Virus record (IMG/VR): IMGVR_UViG_3300032282_001014
Location: 1-58,744 of that record
Strand: one strand, 5' to 3'
From: a virus
DNA: 58,744 nt
Positions 1 through 7,900 of this stretch are shown piece after piece (positions within the stretch are counted from its first letter, which is position 1; each line of letters begins with the position of its first letter). The notes beneath the pieces were generated by a model that saw only the letters and a program-made list of their open reading frames with translations, was not told the DNA's origin and made no database searches. A program made the translations under genes and the position numbers.

Positions 1-207
1 ATGAAAGACAAACTACACAAGCGCAATAGCGACTTAAACCAACAGGTTGCTAAATCAACCCGTCCACAGTTGCCAAGAGACGGCAGCAGAGACGGTCAGA
101 ACAACACAGACCGGATGCCAGCAGGTTATATCTCTGTTTGGGATTTTGGCAATGGTGAGCAAACTAAACGCAGCCCAACCACAGGTGGCGGCAAAAAGGT
201 GTGCTAA
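1..207 (+). CDS. Small hypothetical protein, possibly cut at its N-terminus
   Basis: A 68-residue frame opens at the first base of the window, so the true start may lie outside it. The product is polar, rich in Lys, Arg, Asn and Gly, and has no membrane segment or recognised domain; it contains GYISVWDFGNGE near its middle. Its stop codon abuts the ATG of the next gene, so the two are probably co-transcribed. I do not recognise the family. The position just before a small beta-rich protein and the lysis genes suggests a minor virion or lysis-region role, which is inference only. Confidence 0.5.
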   Translation: MKDKLHKRNSDLNQQVAKSTRPQLPRDGSRDGQNNTDRMPAGYISVWDFGNGEQTKRSPTTGGGKKVC

Positions 208-549
208 ATGGCTAATAACATTCCGTTTCAACCGATGGGTAAAACCACTCGGATAAATGTCACAACGTCGGCAAACACAGTTGCTATTCTGTCTGACAGC
301 CCTGCTAATCAAGTAAGGATTCATAACGGAACTGCGGCTGAAATATTTATTCGTTTAGGCACGGCTAGTACGGATGACGCTGTTATCCCTACGGCTGGAA
401 CTCCTGCTTATGGCGTGCTATTGCACAACAATCAAACAGTTATTTTAACTGCGCCTAAACAAGCAGCAAATACAGCGGTGTTGTATGTGTCAGCCATTAT
501 TGCTACTGGCACAGGAACTATTTACGTAACTCCGGGTGAGGGCTTGTAA
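208..549 (+). CDS. Small beta-rich hypothetical protein, possible virion decoration
   Basis: This 113-residue protein is rich in Thr, Ala, Val and Ile with alternating hydrophobic residues and no Cys, as expected of a small beta-sandwich. The start follows AAGGTG at a good distance and directly follows the previous stop codon. The final base overlaps the ATG of the following membrane protein. Small proteins of this look occur among virion or decoration genes of podovirus-like phages; no catalytic motif is visible. The gene is absent from the equivalent place at the right end of the window, where a different set of genes precedes the homologous membrane gene. Confidence 0.6.
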   Translation: MANNIPFQPMGKTTRINVTTSANTVAILSDSPANQVRIHNGTAAEIFIRLGTASTDDAVIPTAGTPAYGVLLHNNQTVILTAPKQAANTAVLYVSAIIATGTGTIYVTPGEGL

Positions 550-809
550 TGAGTTGGGCTGACGCACTAAAGGCGATTATTCCGATAGTGGTTGCCAGCC
601 TAGCTTGGCTTCTCGGCGAGGTTGGCTCATTCAATACCAGACTGACCAAGATTGAAGGCCAGATGCCAGCGTTGATTACGCCGCAAGGGGTGCCAACTGA
701 CAGTCCGTTAAGTGCAGAGGCTAGGCACAAGCTAAAAGAAGACATTTACAAAGACCTGCATGACCTTCAGGTTCGCATCAAACTAATGGAAGAAAGGGCT
801 AAGAAATGA
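549..809 (+). CDS. Single-TM lysis-region protein (copy 1), holin-like candidate
   Basis: The 86-residue product has one hydrophobic segment at about residues 8-24 (IIPIVVASLAWLLG), followed by a polar, charged C-terminal half ending in a likely coiled coil (DLHDLQVRIKLMEERAKK). It overlaps the 3TM holin by four bases and sits two genes upstream of the endolysin, which suggests a lysis role such as pinholin, antiholin or spanin-like protein. A clear homologue of identical length lies at 58295-58555, differing mainly at the N-terminus and around residues 55-65. The exact function is not known to me. Confidence 0.7.
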   Translation: MSWADALKAIIPIVVASLAWLLGEVGSFNTRLTKIEGQMPALITPQGVPTDSPLSAEARHKLKEDIYKDLHDLQVRIKLMEERAKK

Positions 810-998
810 TTCCTATCGTCGGTGCGTTGCTTGGCACACTTGCTGAAAGTGGACTAGGTCTATTGTCTAGTGCTATTCAAGCAAAAGGCAAAGAGGTTGT
901 TGAGAACACGCTTGGCATTAAGATTCCAGACAACCCTACTCCTGCGGATGTTGAAAAACTACGTCAGCTCCAATACGACCATGAAGAACGATTACTAG
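549..998. repeat. Long direct repeat, left copy
   Basis: Positions 549-998 are collinear with 58295-58744 without insertions. The first part is diverged, the last 103 bases (896-998) are identical. The distance is 57,746 bases. Confidence 0.9.
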
Positions 999-1318
999 AA
1001 CTTGGTATTGAAAAAGCCAAGATGGAACTAGCAGAACTACAACTATTTGCTGACGCTGCTAAGAACGAAGATAACAACGTGTCTACTCGATGGAGTGAAG
1101 ACATGGCGTCTGACTCTTGGTTATCCAAGAATATTCGACCTATGAGCTTAATTGCTATTTTCTGTGGCTACTTCTTATTTGCCATGATGTCTGCGTTTGG
1201 CTACAACGCTAACGAGTCGTATGTTAATTTGCTTGGTCAGTGGGGCATGTTAATAATGGGTGCGTATTTCGGTGGTCGCACGATTGAGAAACTTGCAGAA
1301 CTGAGAGGTAAAAAATGA
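806..1318 (+). CDS. GTA-type three-TM holin
   Basis: The 170-residue protein has an N-terminal amphipathic or hydrophobic stretch (IPIVGALLGTLAESGLGLLSS), a charged helical middle, and a C-terminal membrane pair at about residues 113-134 and 141-157. The SWLSKNIRPMSLIAI and GQWGMLIMGAYFGGRTIEK regions are typical of the 'holin of 3TMs, for gene-transfer release' family. Such holins make inner-membrane lesions that let endolysin reach the wall. The gene overlaps the endolysin gene by four bases, supporting a lysis cassette. Bases 896-998 are identical to the last 103 bases of the window. Confidence 0.8.
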   Translation: MIPIVGALLGTLAESGLGLLSSAIQAKGKEVVENTLGIKIPDNPTPADVEKLRQLQYDHEERLLELGIEKAKMELAELQLFADAAKNEDNNVSTRWSEDMASDSWLSKNIRPMSLIAIFCGYFLFAMMSAFGYNANESYVNLLGQWGMLIMGAYFGGRTIEKLAELRGKK

Positions 1319-1653
1319 GCCTCGCACAAGAACAAGCAGCTTTTCTTTTAGACGCTTGCAAGCTTATTCAGTACGCAACTGAACAAGGCTTTGTGGTTAC
1401 TGGCGGTGAGTTAGCACGTACTCCAGAGCAACAAGCAATTTACTTTAAAAACGGTCGCTCTAAAACCATGAACAGTATTCATTTAAAGCGTTGTGCAATC
1501 GACTTAAACTTCTTCAAAGACGGCAAAATTATTTGGGACAAAGCCATCCTTGCTCCGCTAGGTGCTTATTGGGAATCTTTGTATCCAAAGAACCGTTGGG
1601 GCGGCAACTTTAAAAGCCTTGTTGATTGTCCTCACTTTGAGCGCAATGTCTAA
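1315..1653 (+). CDS. Endolysin, M15-type peptidase
   Basis: The 112-residue protein matches the small M15 (VanY/L-alanyl-D-glutamate peptidase) fold used as phage endolysin. The zinc-site signature is visible: His56 in SIHLKR, Asp63 in CAIDLNFF, and His107 in DCPHFE near the C-terminus. No signal peptide or anchor is present, so release needs the adjacent holin. It is shorter than many M15 lysins but contains the complete metal-binding set. The start overlaps the holin stop by four bases, consistent with translational coupling. Confidence 0.88.
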   Translation: MSLAQEQAAFLLDACKLIQYATEQGFVVTGGELARTPEQQAIYFKNGRSKTMNSIHLKRCAIDLNFFKDGKIIWDKAILAPLGAYWESLYPKNRWGGNFKSLVDCPHFERNV

Positions 1654-1674
1654 TACAAAGAAAGGTAATTCGTA

Positions 1675-1836
1675 ATGGATTCTTTAGAAACAAAGTTTAC
1701 AACCCATGAGGCTGTTTGTGCTGAGCGATGGAGAGAAACTATTCTCCGTATTAAGCGTATAGAAGCTATACTTATTGGCTCTGCAGGAGCAATTATATTA
1801 CTGCTTATAAACATCGCTTTTATGAAACATCCTTAA
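1675..1836 (+). CDS. XhlA-like small membrane protein
   Basis: The 53-residue frame begins MDSLETKFTTHEAVCAERW and has a charged, likely coiled-coil N-terminal half. One hydrophobic helix (about residues 31-49, EAILIGSAGAIILLLINIAF) lies near the C-terminus. This layout resembles the XhlA haemolysin/holin-associated family. The ATG follows AAAGG at a suitable distance. It closes the lysis block, just upstream of a strong promoter. It may modulate holin function; the family call rests on architecture, not on a conserved residue. Confidence 0.6.
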   Translation: MDSLETKFTTHEAVCAERWRETILRIKRIEAILIGSAGAIILLLINIAFMKHP

Positions 1837-1839
1837 AAC

Positions 1840-1868
1840 TTGCCTCTAATAGCTTTCAAGGGTATAAT
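1840..1868 (+). promoter_or_regulatory. Promoter P1.8: TTGCCT-17-TATAAT
   Basis: A TTGCCT -35 box, a spacer of exactly 17 bases and a perfect TATAAT -10 box followed by TT lie in the gap before the adaptor gene at 1918. The same arrangement recurs at 44319-44347 and 47796-47824. It should drive the adaptor, nozzle and internal-virion genes by host sigma-70-type polymerase. Confidence 0.75.
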
Positions 1869-1917
1869 TTTCACAGGCGCAAGCTGCACCAGCTGCTAGT
1901 ACTTACGGAGTATATAA

Positions 1918-2547
1918 ATGTACACGATGACGTACGAGAGCTTGCTGGAAGACGTTCGCCGCTACCTCGAACGAGGCTTCACTGCCGAGAGCGACGCGAT
2001 AGTCTATGATCAGCTGCCACGCTTAGTAACTCTGGGAGAGCGTAGAATCTCCCGCGAATTGAAGATAACAGGCTTCATTCGAGCAGTCACGACCCCACTC
2101 TCCCCTAGCGTTGCTGTTTACCTTAAACCTGATCGCTGGCGCGACACAGTCTCTATGACTGTTGATGGTCAGCCTATATTTGGTCGGTCTTACGAATACT
2201 TACGTTATTATTGGCCAGATGAATCTGAAACTGGAACACCTGAGTTTTACGCAGATTATGATTATCAACATTGGTTGATAGTTCCTACTCCGACTACGGC
2301 TCAGACTTTAGAAATTCTATACTACGAGCAACCTCGCTTTTTAGGCGAAGATTTTCAAACGAACTGGGTCACTGAATATGCCCCAGATGCGTTACTTTAT
2401 GCAACTCTGCTAGAAGCTGCACCGTTTCTTAAAAACGATGAGCGGATACAGACATGGCAAGCTATGTACGATCGTGCTGCACAGGCTCTCAACGGAGAAG
2501 ACCTTAAACGTATCTTAGATCGTACAGCCACTAGGAGTGAAGCGTGA
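1918..2547 (+). CDS. Head-tail adaptor protein
   Basis: The 209-residue protein resembles the podovirus adaptor family that sits below the portal and joins head to tail. It has an N-terminal helical part (SLLEDVRRYLERG, IVYDQLPRLVTLGERRISREL), a central beta part with a repeated DRWRD/YEYLRYYWPDE region, and a C-terminal helix pair (PDALLYATLLEAAPFLKND; MYDRAAQALNGED). A CGGAG ribosome-binding site precedes the ATG. It is the first gene after promoter P1.8 and its stop overlaps the next start (GTGA). A second adaptor-like protein lies at 47881-48861. Confidence 0.72.
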   Translation: MYTMTYESLLEDVRRYLERGFTAESDAIVYDQLPRLVTLGERRISRELKITGFIRAVTTPLSPSVAVYLKPDRWRDTVSMTVDGQPIFGRSYEYLRYYWPDESETGTPEFYADYDYQHWLIVPTPTTAQTLEILYYEQPRFLGEDFQTNWVTEYAPDALLYATLLEAAPFLKNDERIQTWQAMYDRAAQALNGEDLKRILDRTATRSEA

Positions 2548-3740
2548 CTATTTACACAGATGTTTTTGGCGGCGCAAACATATATCCAAGCGATGTAAGT
2601 TACAGCTCATTAACTTTAACTACAGATGTTATTCTAAGCTGGCCAGAAGAAACTTCTACGTCTACTAACCTAGCTACTAGGATTATAGATGTTAACGCTA
2701 CTGTGGCTTCTAGAAGTATATTCTTACCGAACGCTTCTCAAGCAGCTAACGGCGAAACGATACTATTTAACAATACCGGCGCAAACACGTTTGTAGTTAA
2801 AAACGCTACTGGAACTCAAGTTGTTTCGTTAGATGCAGGGACAGTTTGGCAAGTATATTTAACTGATAATTCTACTGAAGCAGGTTCTTGGGTTGCTTTA
2901 CAATATGGCGCTGCTGTTTCTGCAGCCAATGCTTCTGCTTTAGCAGGAACGGGTATCATAGCTATCGGCACGCTGCTTTCGCAGTCCATGCCTATTGTGC
3001 AATTTAACACAGCTTATAACGCTGGTGCTACAGACAGAGCTAAGATGTATGTTTGGGGAGGTTCTGGTGCAGGTGGTTTAGGCTTACCAAACGCTGCCAC
3101 AGTTGGAAACAACTGGTTTATGTACCTTAACAATGCCGGTGGTGGTGATGTTACGGTTACGCCTGATGGTATTTGTAACATTGACGGTTTAGCTACAAAA
3201 ACATACCAACCAGGAAATTCTTCAGTAATCGTCAGCGACGGTACAGATTATTACACTGTAGGTTTTGGTCAATCTGCTATTTTTATTTTTGATTATACAG
3301 TGATTGATGTTTCAGGTTCTGGAGACTATACGCTTACTGGGTCTGAGCTTAATAGAATCGTTTATAAATTTACCGGAGTTTTATCGGGTGATTTAGATGT
3401 TTTAGTTCCTGATACGGTTCAGCAATACTGGGTAGATAATTCTACAACAGGGGCATACGTTTTAACTGTTCGGTCAACAACTGGTACTGGTCCTGTCGTG
3501 AATCAAGGTGCTAGAGCTATTTTATATTGCGACGGAGCTGACGTACTTGACGCAGACACTTCTACAGTAGCTTTCCCTATCAGCATCGCTCAAGGTGGTA
3601 CAGGGGCTACTTCTGCAGGTAACGCATTGATTAATTTAGGTGGAACCGCAACCGGCATACCTATATTTACGGCAGCTTCTACCGCTGCTGTTTGGTCAAG
3701 TTTAGGTCCGATCCCTGTAGTTTCAGGCGGTACATTCTAA
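2544..3740 (+). CDS. Tail fibre or tail-associated protein
   Basis: The 398-residue protein starts at a GTG overlapping the previous stop, after AGGAG. It is rich in Ser, Thr, Ala and Gly and lacks Cys-rich or catalytic motifs. Near the C-terminus it carries IAQGGTGATSAGNALINLGG, a motif typical of tail-fibre shafts and collars, and it ends in VSGGTF. The fibre-like protein at 51069-51734 ends similarly (NGGTF). It probably forms a trimeric beta-structured appendage on the tail; receptor binding is not demonstrated by the sequence. Confidence 0.65.
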   Translation: MTIYTDVFGGANIYPSDVSYSSLTLTTDVILSWPEETSTSTNLATRIIDVNATVASRSIFLPNASQAANGETILFNNTGANTFVVKNATGTQVVSLDAGTVWQVYLTDNSTEAGSWVALQYGAAVSAANASALAGTGIIAIGTLLSQSMPIVQFNTAYNAGATDRAKMYVWGGSGAGGLGLPNAATVGNNWFMYLNNAGGGDVTVTPDGICNIDGLATKTYQPGNSSVIVSDGTDYYTVGFGQSAIFIFDYTVIDVSGSGDYTLTGSELNRIVYKFTGVLSGDLDVLVPDTVQQYWVDNSTTGAYVLTVRSTTGTGPVVNQGARAILYCDGADVLDADTSTVAFPISIAQGGTGATSAGNALINLGGTATGIPIFTAASTAAVWSSLGPIPVVSGGTF

Positions 3741-5266
3741 TGCAAGATACCACTATCGTTTTACGTTCTGAGCCAGGAATTAAACGGGACGGGACTAAAT
3801 TTGAAGGTAACTTTTACACTGACGGACAGTGGGTTAGATTTCAGCGAGGTTTACCTCGCAAAATAGGAGGCTACCGCTCAATCAGTAAATACTTGACTGA
3901 AATAAGTAGAGGTATAACTTCTTTTACGCAACAAAATTTTGTTTATTGTCATTCTGGTAGCTCTTACACGTTGGAACGATTCACTGTGGATGGTTCAGGT
4001 AACACGTCTATTATAAGCAATAGAACACCGTCCACATTAGTTAATTCTGATTTGAATCAATGGATGTTTGATTATCAATATGATTCGTCCAGTAGTTTCA
4101 ATTCTGTCGTTGCTCACGTTGCACCTAATTTAAGCTGTATATGTAATGATGTTGCTGGCCAGATATTTATTGGAGATGTTTTAGATACTACTCCTTTAGT
4201 AGAAATAACTTTACCGGCTGGCGCAAATGTTACTGGGGGTATCGTTGTTCTACATCCGTATTTGTTTTATTACGGTACTGACGGTATTATTGGTCATTCT
4301 GTTGCCGGAGAACCTACGGATCTAGTAGGAGTCGGTTCTAATATTGCTAGACCGTGGGGACAAAAAATAATTAAAGGTTTGCCTTTACGTGCTGGTGCAG
4401 GTTCTGCTCCTGCAGGATTGTTTTGGGCATACGATGCCGTTATACGTGCTACTTTTACTGGCGGTCAAACAACTTTCCAATATGACGTTATAGCTACTGA
4501 AACCTCTATAATGTCTGAAAATTCTATCGTAGACTATGATGGAGTTTTCTTTTGGGCTGGTATGGATCGTTTTTTAATGTTTAACGGTGTGGTGCGTGAA
4601 GTTCCTAACCAGATGAACCTGAATTACTTTTATGACGGTTTAAACACAAACCAACGGTCTAAAGTTTTTGCATTTAAAGTTCCTCATTTTGGTGAAATAT
4701 GGTGGTGTTATCCTAGAGGAAACGCTATTGAATGTACTCACGCTATAGTTTATAATGTTAGAGAAAATAGTTGGTACGACACAGAACTACCTAATTTAGG
4801 TCGGAGCGCAGGAGTTTATAACAACTCGTTGATGGCTCCTCTTTTAACTGGAGTTGTTCCAACTACAGAAGGTTATCACGTTTGGATTCATGAACGTGGG
4901 ACAAATGAAATTAATGGGCAGTCTGTAAACCCAATATCATCGTATTTTGAAACTGCAGATTTATCTCAACTGGTGCAGGGTAAAAATGTTTACACTAGGA
5001 TAACAGGTATAGAGCCTGACTTTATCCAATCTGGTCCGATGACGGTTCAAGTGACGGGTAGAGCAAACGCTCGTGCTCCTGAAGTTTATAGCTCTTTATT
5101 TAGTTTCCCTGAGCAGGCAGATTTACCGTATGAGCAGGTTGTTATGCTAAAAGAGCAGCGTAGAGAAATACGGGCTAGATTTAGCTCTAATGCAGTTAAT
5201 GGTGACTACCAAATGGGTCAAATTATTGGCCATGTGACTACTGGCGATGGAACGATGTTAGGATGA
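3740..5266 (+). CDS. Tail nozzle / packaged-DNA stabilisation-like protein
   Basis: I start this 508-residue protein at the ATG in the TAATG overlap with the preceding stop; an upstream in-frame ATG would add 16 residues inside the fibre gene. It begins MQDTTIVLRSEPGIKRDGT, a beginning common to podovirus nozzle or stabilisation proteins (P22 gp10-like role). It shows repeated beta-strand blades with Trp/Tyr-rich turns such as GEIWWCYPRGN and VRENSWYDTELP. The place after the adaptor and before the internal-virion genes fits a tail nozzle. The role is inferred from family and order. Confidence 0.68.
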   Translation: MQDTTIVLRSEPGIKRDGTKFEGNFYTDGQWVRFQRGLPRKIGGYRSISKYLTEISRGITSFTQQNFVYCHSGSSYTLERFTVDGSGNTSIISNRTPSTLVNSDLNQWMFDYQYDSSSSFNSVVAHVAPNLSCICNDVAGQIFIGDVLDTTPLVEITLPAGANVTGGIVVLHPYLFYYGTDGIIGHSVAGEPTDLVGVGSNIARPWGQKIIKGLPLRAGAGSAPAGLFWAYDAVIRATFTGGQTTFQYDVIATETSIMSENSIVDYDGVFFWAGMDRFLMFNGVVREVPNQMNLNYFYDGLNTNQRSKVFAFKVPHFGEIWWCYPRGNAIECTHAIVYNVRENSWYDTELPNLGRSAGVYNNSLMAPLLTGVVPTTEGYHVWIHERGTNEINGQSVNPISSYFETADLSQLVQGKNVYTRITGIEPDFIQSGPMTVQVTGRANARAPEVYSSLFSFPEQADLPYEQVVMLKEQRREIRARFSSNAVNGDYQMGQIIGHVTTGDGTMLG

Positions 5267-5493
5267 CGACTATAACTAGACCGACGTATATGTCTTTGAA
5301 CGACTGGGCAGACCAGATCATTCTTGACCTTGATGCTTACGGTTCGTTTGGTCGTTTAGATGATGTTACGCAATGGCAAAATTGGGCTGTGCAGTTTTTA
5401 AACAATACTGATATAGGTAGAAATCCGCCAAATCCGTTTCAGTACGACAATTGGCAAGATTGGGCAGAGCGTCTCTGTCAATGTTTGACATGA
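5263..5493 (+). CDS. Small Trp-rich tail-region protein
   Basis: The 76-residue protein overlaps the nozzle gene by four bases. It contains spaced Asp-Trp pairs (LNDWADQ, WQNWAVQ, NWQDWAERL), a pattern I associate with small conserved proteins in this tail locus of podovirus-like phages. There is no membrane segment or enzyme motif. Its 3' end overlaps the following GNAT-like gene. Function is unknown; a structural or assembly role is likely from context. Confidence 0.65.
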   Translation: MTTITRPTYMSLNDWADQIILDLDAYGSFGRLDDVTQWQNWAVQFLNNTDIGRNPPNPFQYDNWQDWAERLCQCLT

Positions 5494-5936
5494 TGAGATT
5501 TATAGGTTTTGACCGAGAGGACGAAGCCGAAAAATGGGCTAAAGAAATGATTGGCACACCGGATGTTACAGGTTTTTGCCGAGTTATGTCTGCAGTTGAT
5601 GAAAATGATGAATTTGTATGCGCTGTCGTTTTTACAAATTTTTCATCTAGAAATGTAGACGTAAACATTGTTTTAAAGCCTAAAGGGTTCGATTCACCGA
5701 AAGAGTTTTTAGTATTGTTTAATGGTGTTTTTAGTTATATATTCGGTCAGCTAAAAGCTGTTAGAGCAACCGGATTGATTAGAGGTAAAAACATAGCCTC
5801 AAAGAATTTTGTAGAACATTTAGGTTTCAAACTAGAAGGTGTAATGCGTAAGTCTTTTGAAGATGACGATTTACACATTTACGGGTTTCTAGCAGAAGAG
5901 TATAATACACATACATGGTATAGAGGTAACTTATGA
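5481..5936 (+). CDS. GNAT-like acetyltransferase fold protein
   Basis: The 151-residue protein (start chosen at MFDMMRF; a second possible ATG at 5490 overlaps the previous stop) has the order of elements expected of a small GNAT fold. The late segment AVRATGLIRGKNIASKNFVEHLGFKLEGVMR (written here only as landmark pieces GLIRGKN, SKNFVEHLGFKLEG) resembles the acetyl-CoA/last-strand region NxxxxxxxxxLGFxxEG. No clear Shine-Dalgarno site precedes either start. GNAT-like proteins are often found next to podovirus internal-virion genes; the substrate is unknown. Confidence 0.6.
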   Translation: MFDMMRFIGFDREDEAEKWAKEMIGTPDVTGFCRVMSAVDENDEFVCAVVFTNFSSRNVDVNIVLKPKGFDSPKEFLVLFNGVFSYIFGQLKAVRATGLIRGKNIASKNFVEHLGFKLEGVMRKSFEDDDLHIYGFLAEEYNTHTWYRGNL

Positions 5937-7900
5937 ATGAGAACATGATGACAGGCTCTATGCCTATGGATCCTAGAATGGCTCCTCCTACGGGAGATAT
6001 GCCTATGGATCCTATGATGGGTCGTCCTGATTCACCTCCCATGCAAGGTGGTAGACCTCAGGTTCTAAATAAAGAGACTATTTTAAATATTGCAAATAAA
6101 GATGCACGGCTTCAGCAGGGTATTGACGAAATTGAACAACAAATTGCGAATATGCCTGTCTCTTCTGGGGACGTTAAAGAAATCATTAAAATGTTGGAGT
6201 TTGTTTTAAACAATCCTGACAAATATGAAGCAGTTAGAGCCGCAGCTATTAAAGACGGGGTGGTCGATGAAGATCAAGTTCCTCCCCAATTTGATAAAAT
6301 TTTCATCATATCATTGCTTGTTGTTTTATACGGGGTAGAAGAAAGACTTGACGGTCAAGGGTTTGCTCGTGGCGGTTTAGCTGTAGCTAGAAGCTTACAA
6401 GCTAAAGGACGTGGTGGCGACACAATGCTAGCCCATATTAACCCTAGGGAAGCTGAAGTGTTGCGTAGGATGGGTGGTTCAGGTACTATCAACCCAAACA
6501 CAGGACTCTATGAATTTAAAAGTCTTAAGAAACTTATAGGCGCTGCGCTACCTATTGTATTAGCTGTTGCAGTACCAGGAATTGGAACAGCCATCGGTAC
6601 AGCTTTAGGAGCTGGTACAGGTATTGGCGCAAGTATTTTAGGTGGAGCTGTTTTAAATGCTGGTAGTGCGGCGTTAACTGGAGGCGATGTTGGCCAAGCT
6701 GCTTTAATGGGTGGTTTGGGAGGCGGTTTAGGCGGTGTTGTGGGAAGTACAGTCGCTCCTGGCTCAAGCGCAGCTATGCAAAACGTCATAGGTAGCGGTT
6801 TAATTGGTGGTGCTTACGGAGCGGCTACGGGTAAAGGTTTCATGGAAGGTGCTACGTCCGGTGCTATAGGCGGGTATCTTGGAGACAAATTCGGAAGCGG
6901 CTCTAATGCTTCTATAAACGCTGGAGCTAAAAGTTTTGGAAACGCTTTAACCGCAGGGTATGACCCTAAAACAGCAGCTTTAACAGCTTTAGCTGCCGGA
7001 GGAACCCAATACGCTACAAATGCTTATAATGGCACTCAAGATGCGTCTCAAGGTTTGAAAATGAAACCGGCTGAAATGACTGTAGATGGGTTAAAAGCAC
7101 CTCCAGCTCCTGGCGATCCAGTTAGATTTAGCGGTTTGAGTCAAGCTAACACTGATTTGTATGGAAATCCAAAATTTATAGACACAGGAACTCAAAACGC
7201 AAATTACAGTTTAAGTAATACTCCTAATGCTGCAAGATCAATGTCAGGAAACTTTAGTACTGTTCCTTCAGACGGAAGCATTTCAAACAACTTGACGGTT
7301 CCTGCAGGTTATAATAACCCAATAGGTTCTTCTATAGGAGCACCGCAGGGTAATAGTGGTCTTTTAGGTGGAAACTATAGTTACGGTGACTTGGCAACGG
7401 CAGGACTTCTTGCTAGTTCTTTGTCAAGTTCTCCTCCTCCTGAAGCAGAAAAAGCTATAGACTCTATGTCTGCTGATCAAAAAGAGTATTTTAACAGACC
7501 TTCTGTTTCTTGGGATTGGAATAGAATGATGCAGGACGCTAACAGACTAAATTTAAGTTTATCTGATTATATGGCTACAAATTGGAATAAAATAACATCA
7601 GGTACTTATAATTCACCTGTTAAAATGGCTAACGGCGGTGTTTTATCTATGATTGGACGATTTGCACAAGGTGCTGGTTCTGGTCGTGAAGACACTATAG
7701 ACGCTAAACTTTCCGATGGAGAGTATGTTATGGACGCTGAAACAGTAGCGTTACTCGGAGACGGATCTAACAAAGAAGGTGCGCTTCGTTTAGACGCAAT
7801 GCGGGCACAGCTCCGCAAGCATAAAGGTAAAGAGATGTCTAAAGGTAAATTTAGCGCTAATGCAAAATCACCACTCCAATATTTTAAAGGAGCGATGTAA
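5933..7900 (+). CDS. Internal virion / DNA-ejection protein candidate, Gly-Ala rich
   Basis: The 655-residue protein opens with a Met-Pro-rich, low-complexity segment (residues 1-40) containing two MPMDP repeats. A helical region follows, then a long Gly/Ala/Leu-rich hydrophobic part at about residues 200-300 of the glycine-zipper type (GTALGAGTGIGASILGG), which could insert into membranes. The C-terminus has MANGGVLSMIGRFAQG and a charged tail ending in FKGAM. Glycine-zipper stretches and position after the nozzle fit ejection proteins that line a channel through the envelope. No lytic transglycosylase motif is visible. Confidence 0.65.
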   Translation: MNENMMTGSMPMDPRMAPPTGDMPMDPMMGRPDSPPMQGGRPQVLNKETILNIANKDARLQQGIDEIEQQIANMPVSSGDVKEIIKMLEFVLNNPDKYEAVRAAAIKDGVVDEDQVPPQFDKIFIISLLVVLYGVEERLDGQGFARGGLAVARSLQAKGRGGDTMLAHINPREAEVLRRMGGSGTINPNTGLYEFKSLKKLIGAALPIVLAVAVPGIGTAIGTALGAGTGIGASILGGAVLNAGSAALTGGDVGQAALMGGLGGGLGGVVGSTVAPGSSAAMQNVIGSGLIGGAYGAATGKGFMEGATSGAIGGYLGDKFGSGSNASINAGAKSFGNALTAGYDPKTAALTALAAGGTQYATNAYNGTQDASQGLKMKPAEMTVDGLKAPPAPGDPVRFSGLSQANTDLYGNPKFIDTGTQNANYSLSNTPNAARSMSGNFSTVPSDGSISNNLTVPAGYNNPIGSSIGAPQGNSGLLGGNYSYGDLATAGLLASSLSSSPPPEAEKAIDSMSADQKEYFNRPSVSWDWNRMMQDANRLNLSLSDYMATNWNKITSGTYNSPVKMANGGVLSMIGRFAQGAGSGREDTIDAKLSDGEYVMDAETVALLGDGSNKEGALRLDAMRAQLRKHKGKEMSKGKFSANAKSPLQYFKGAM

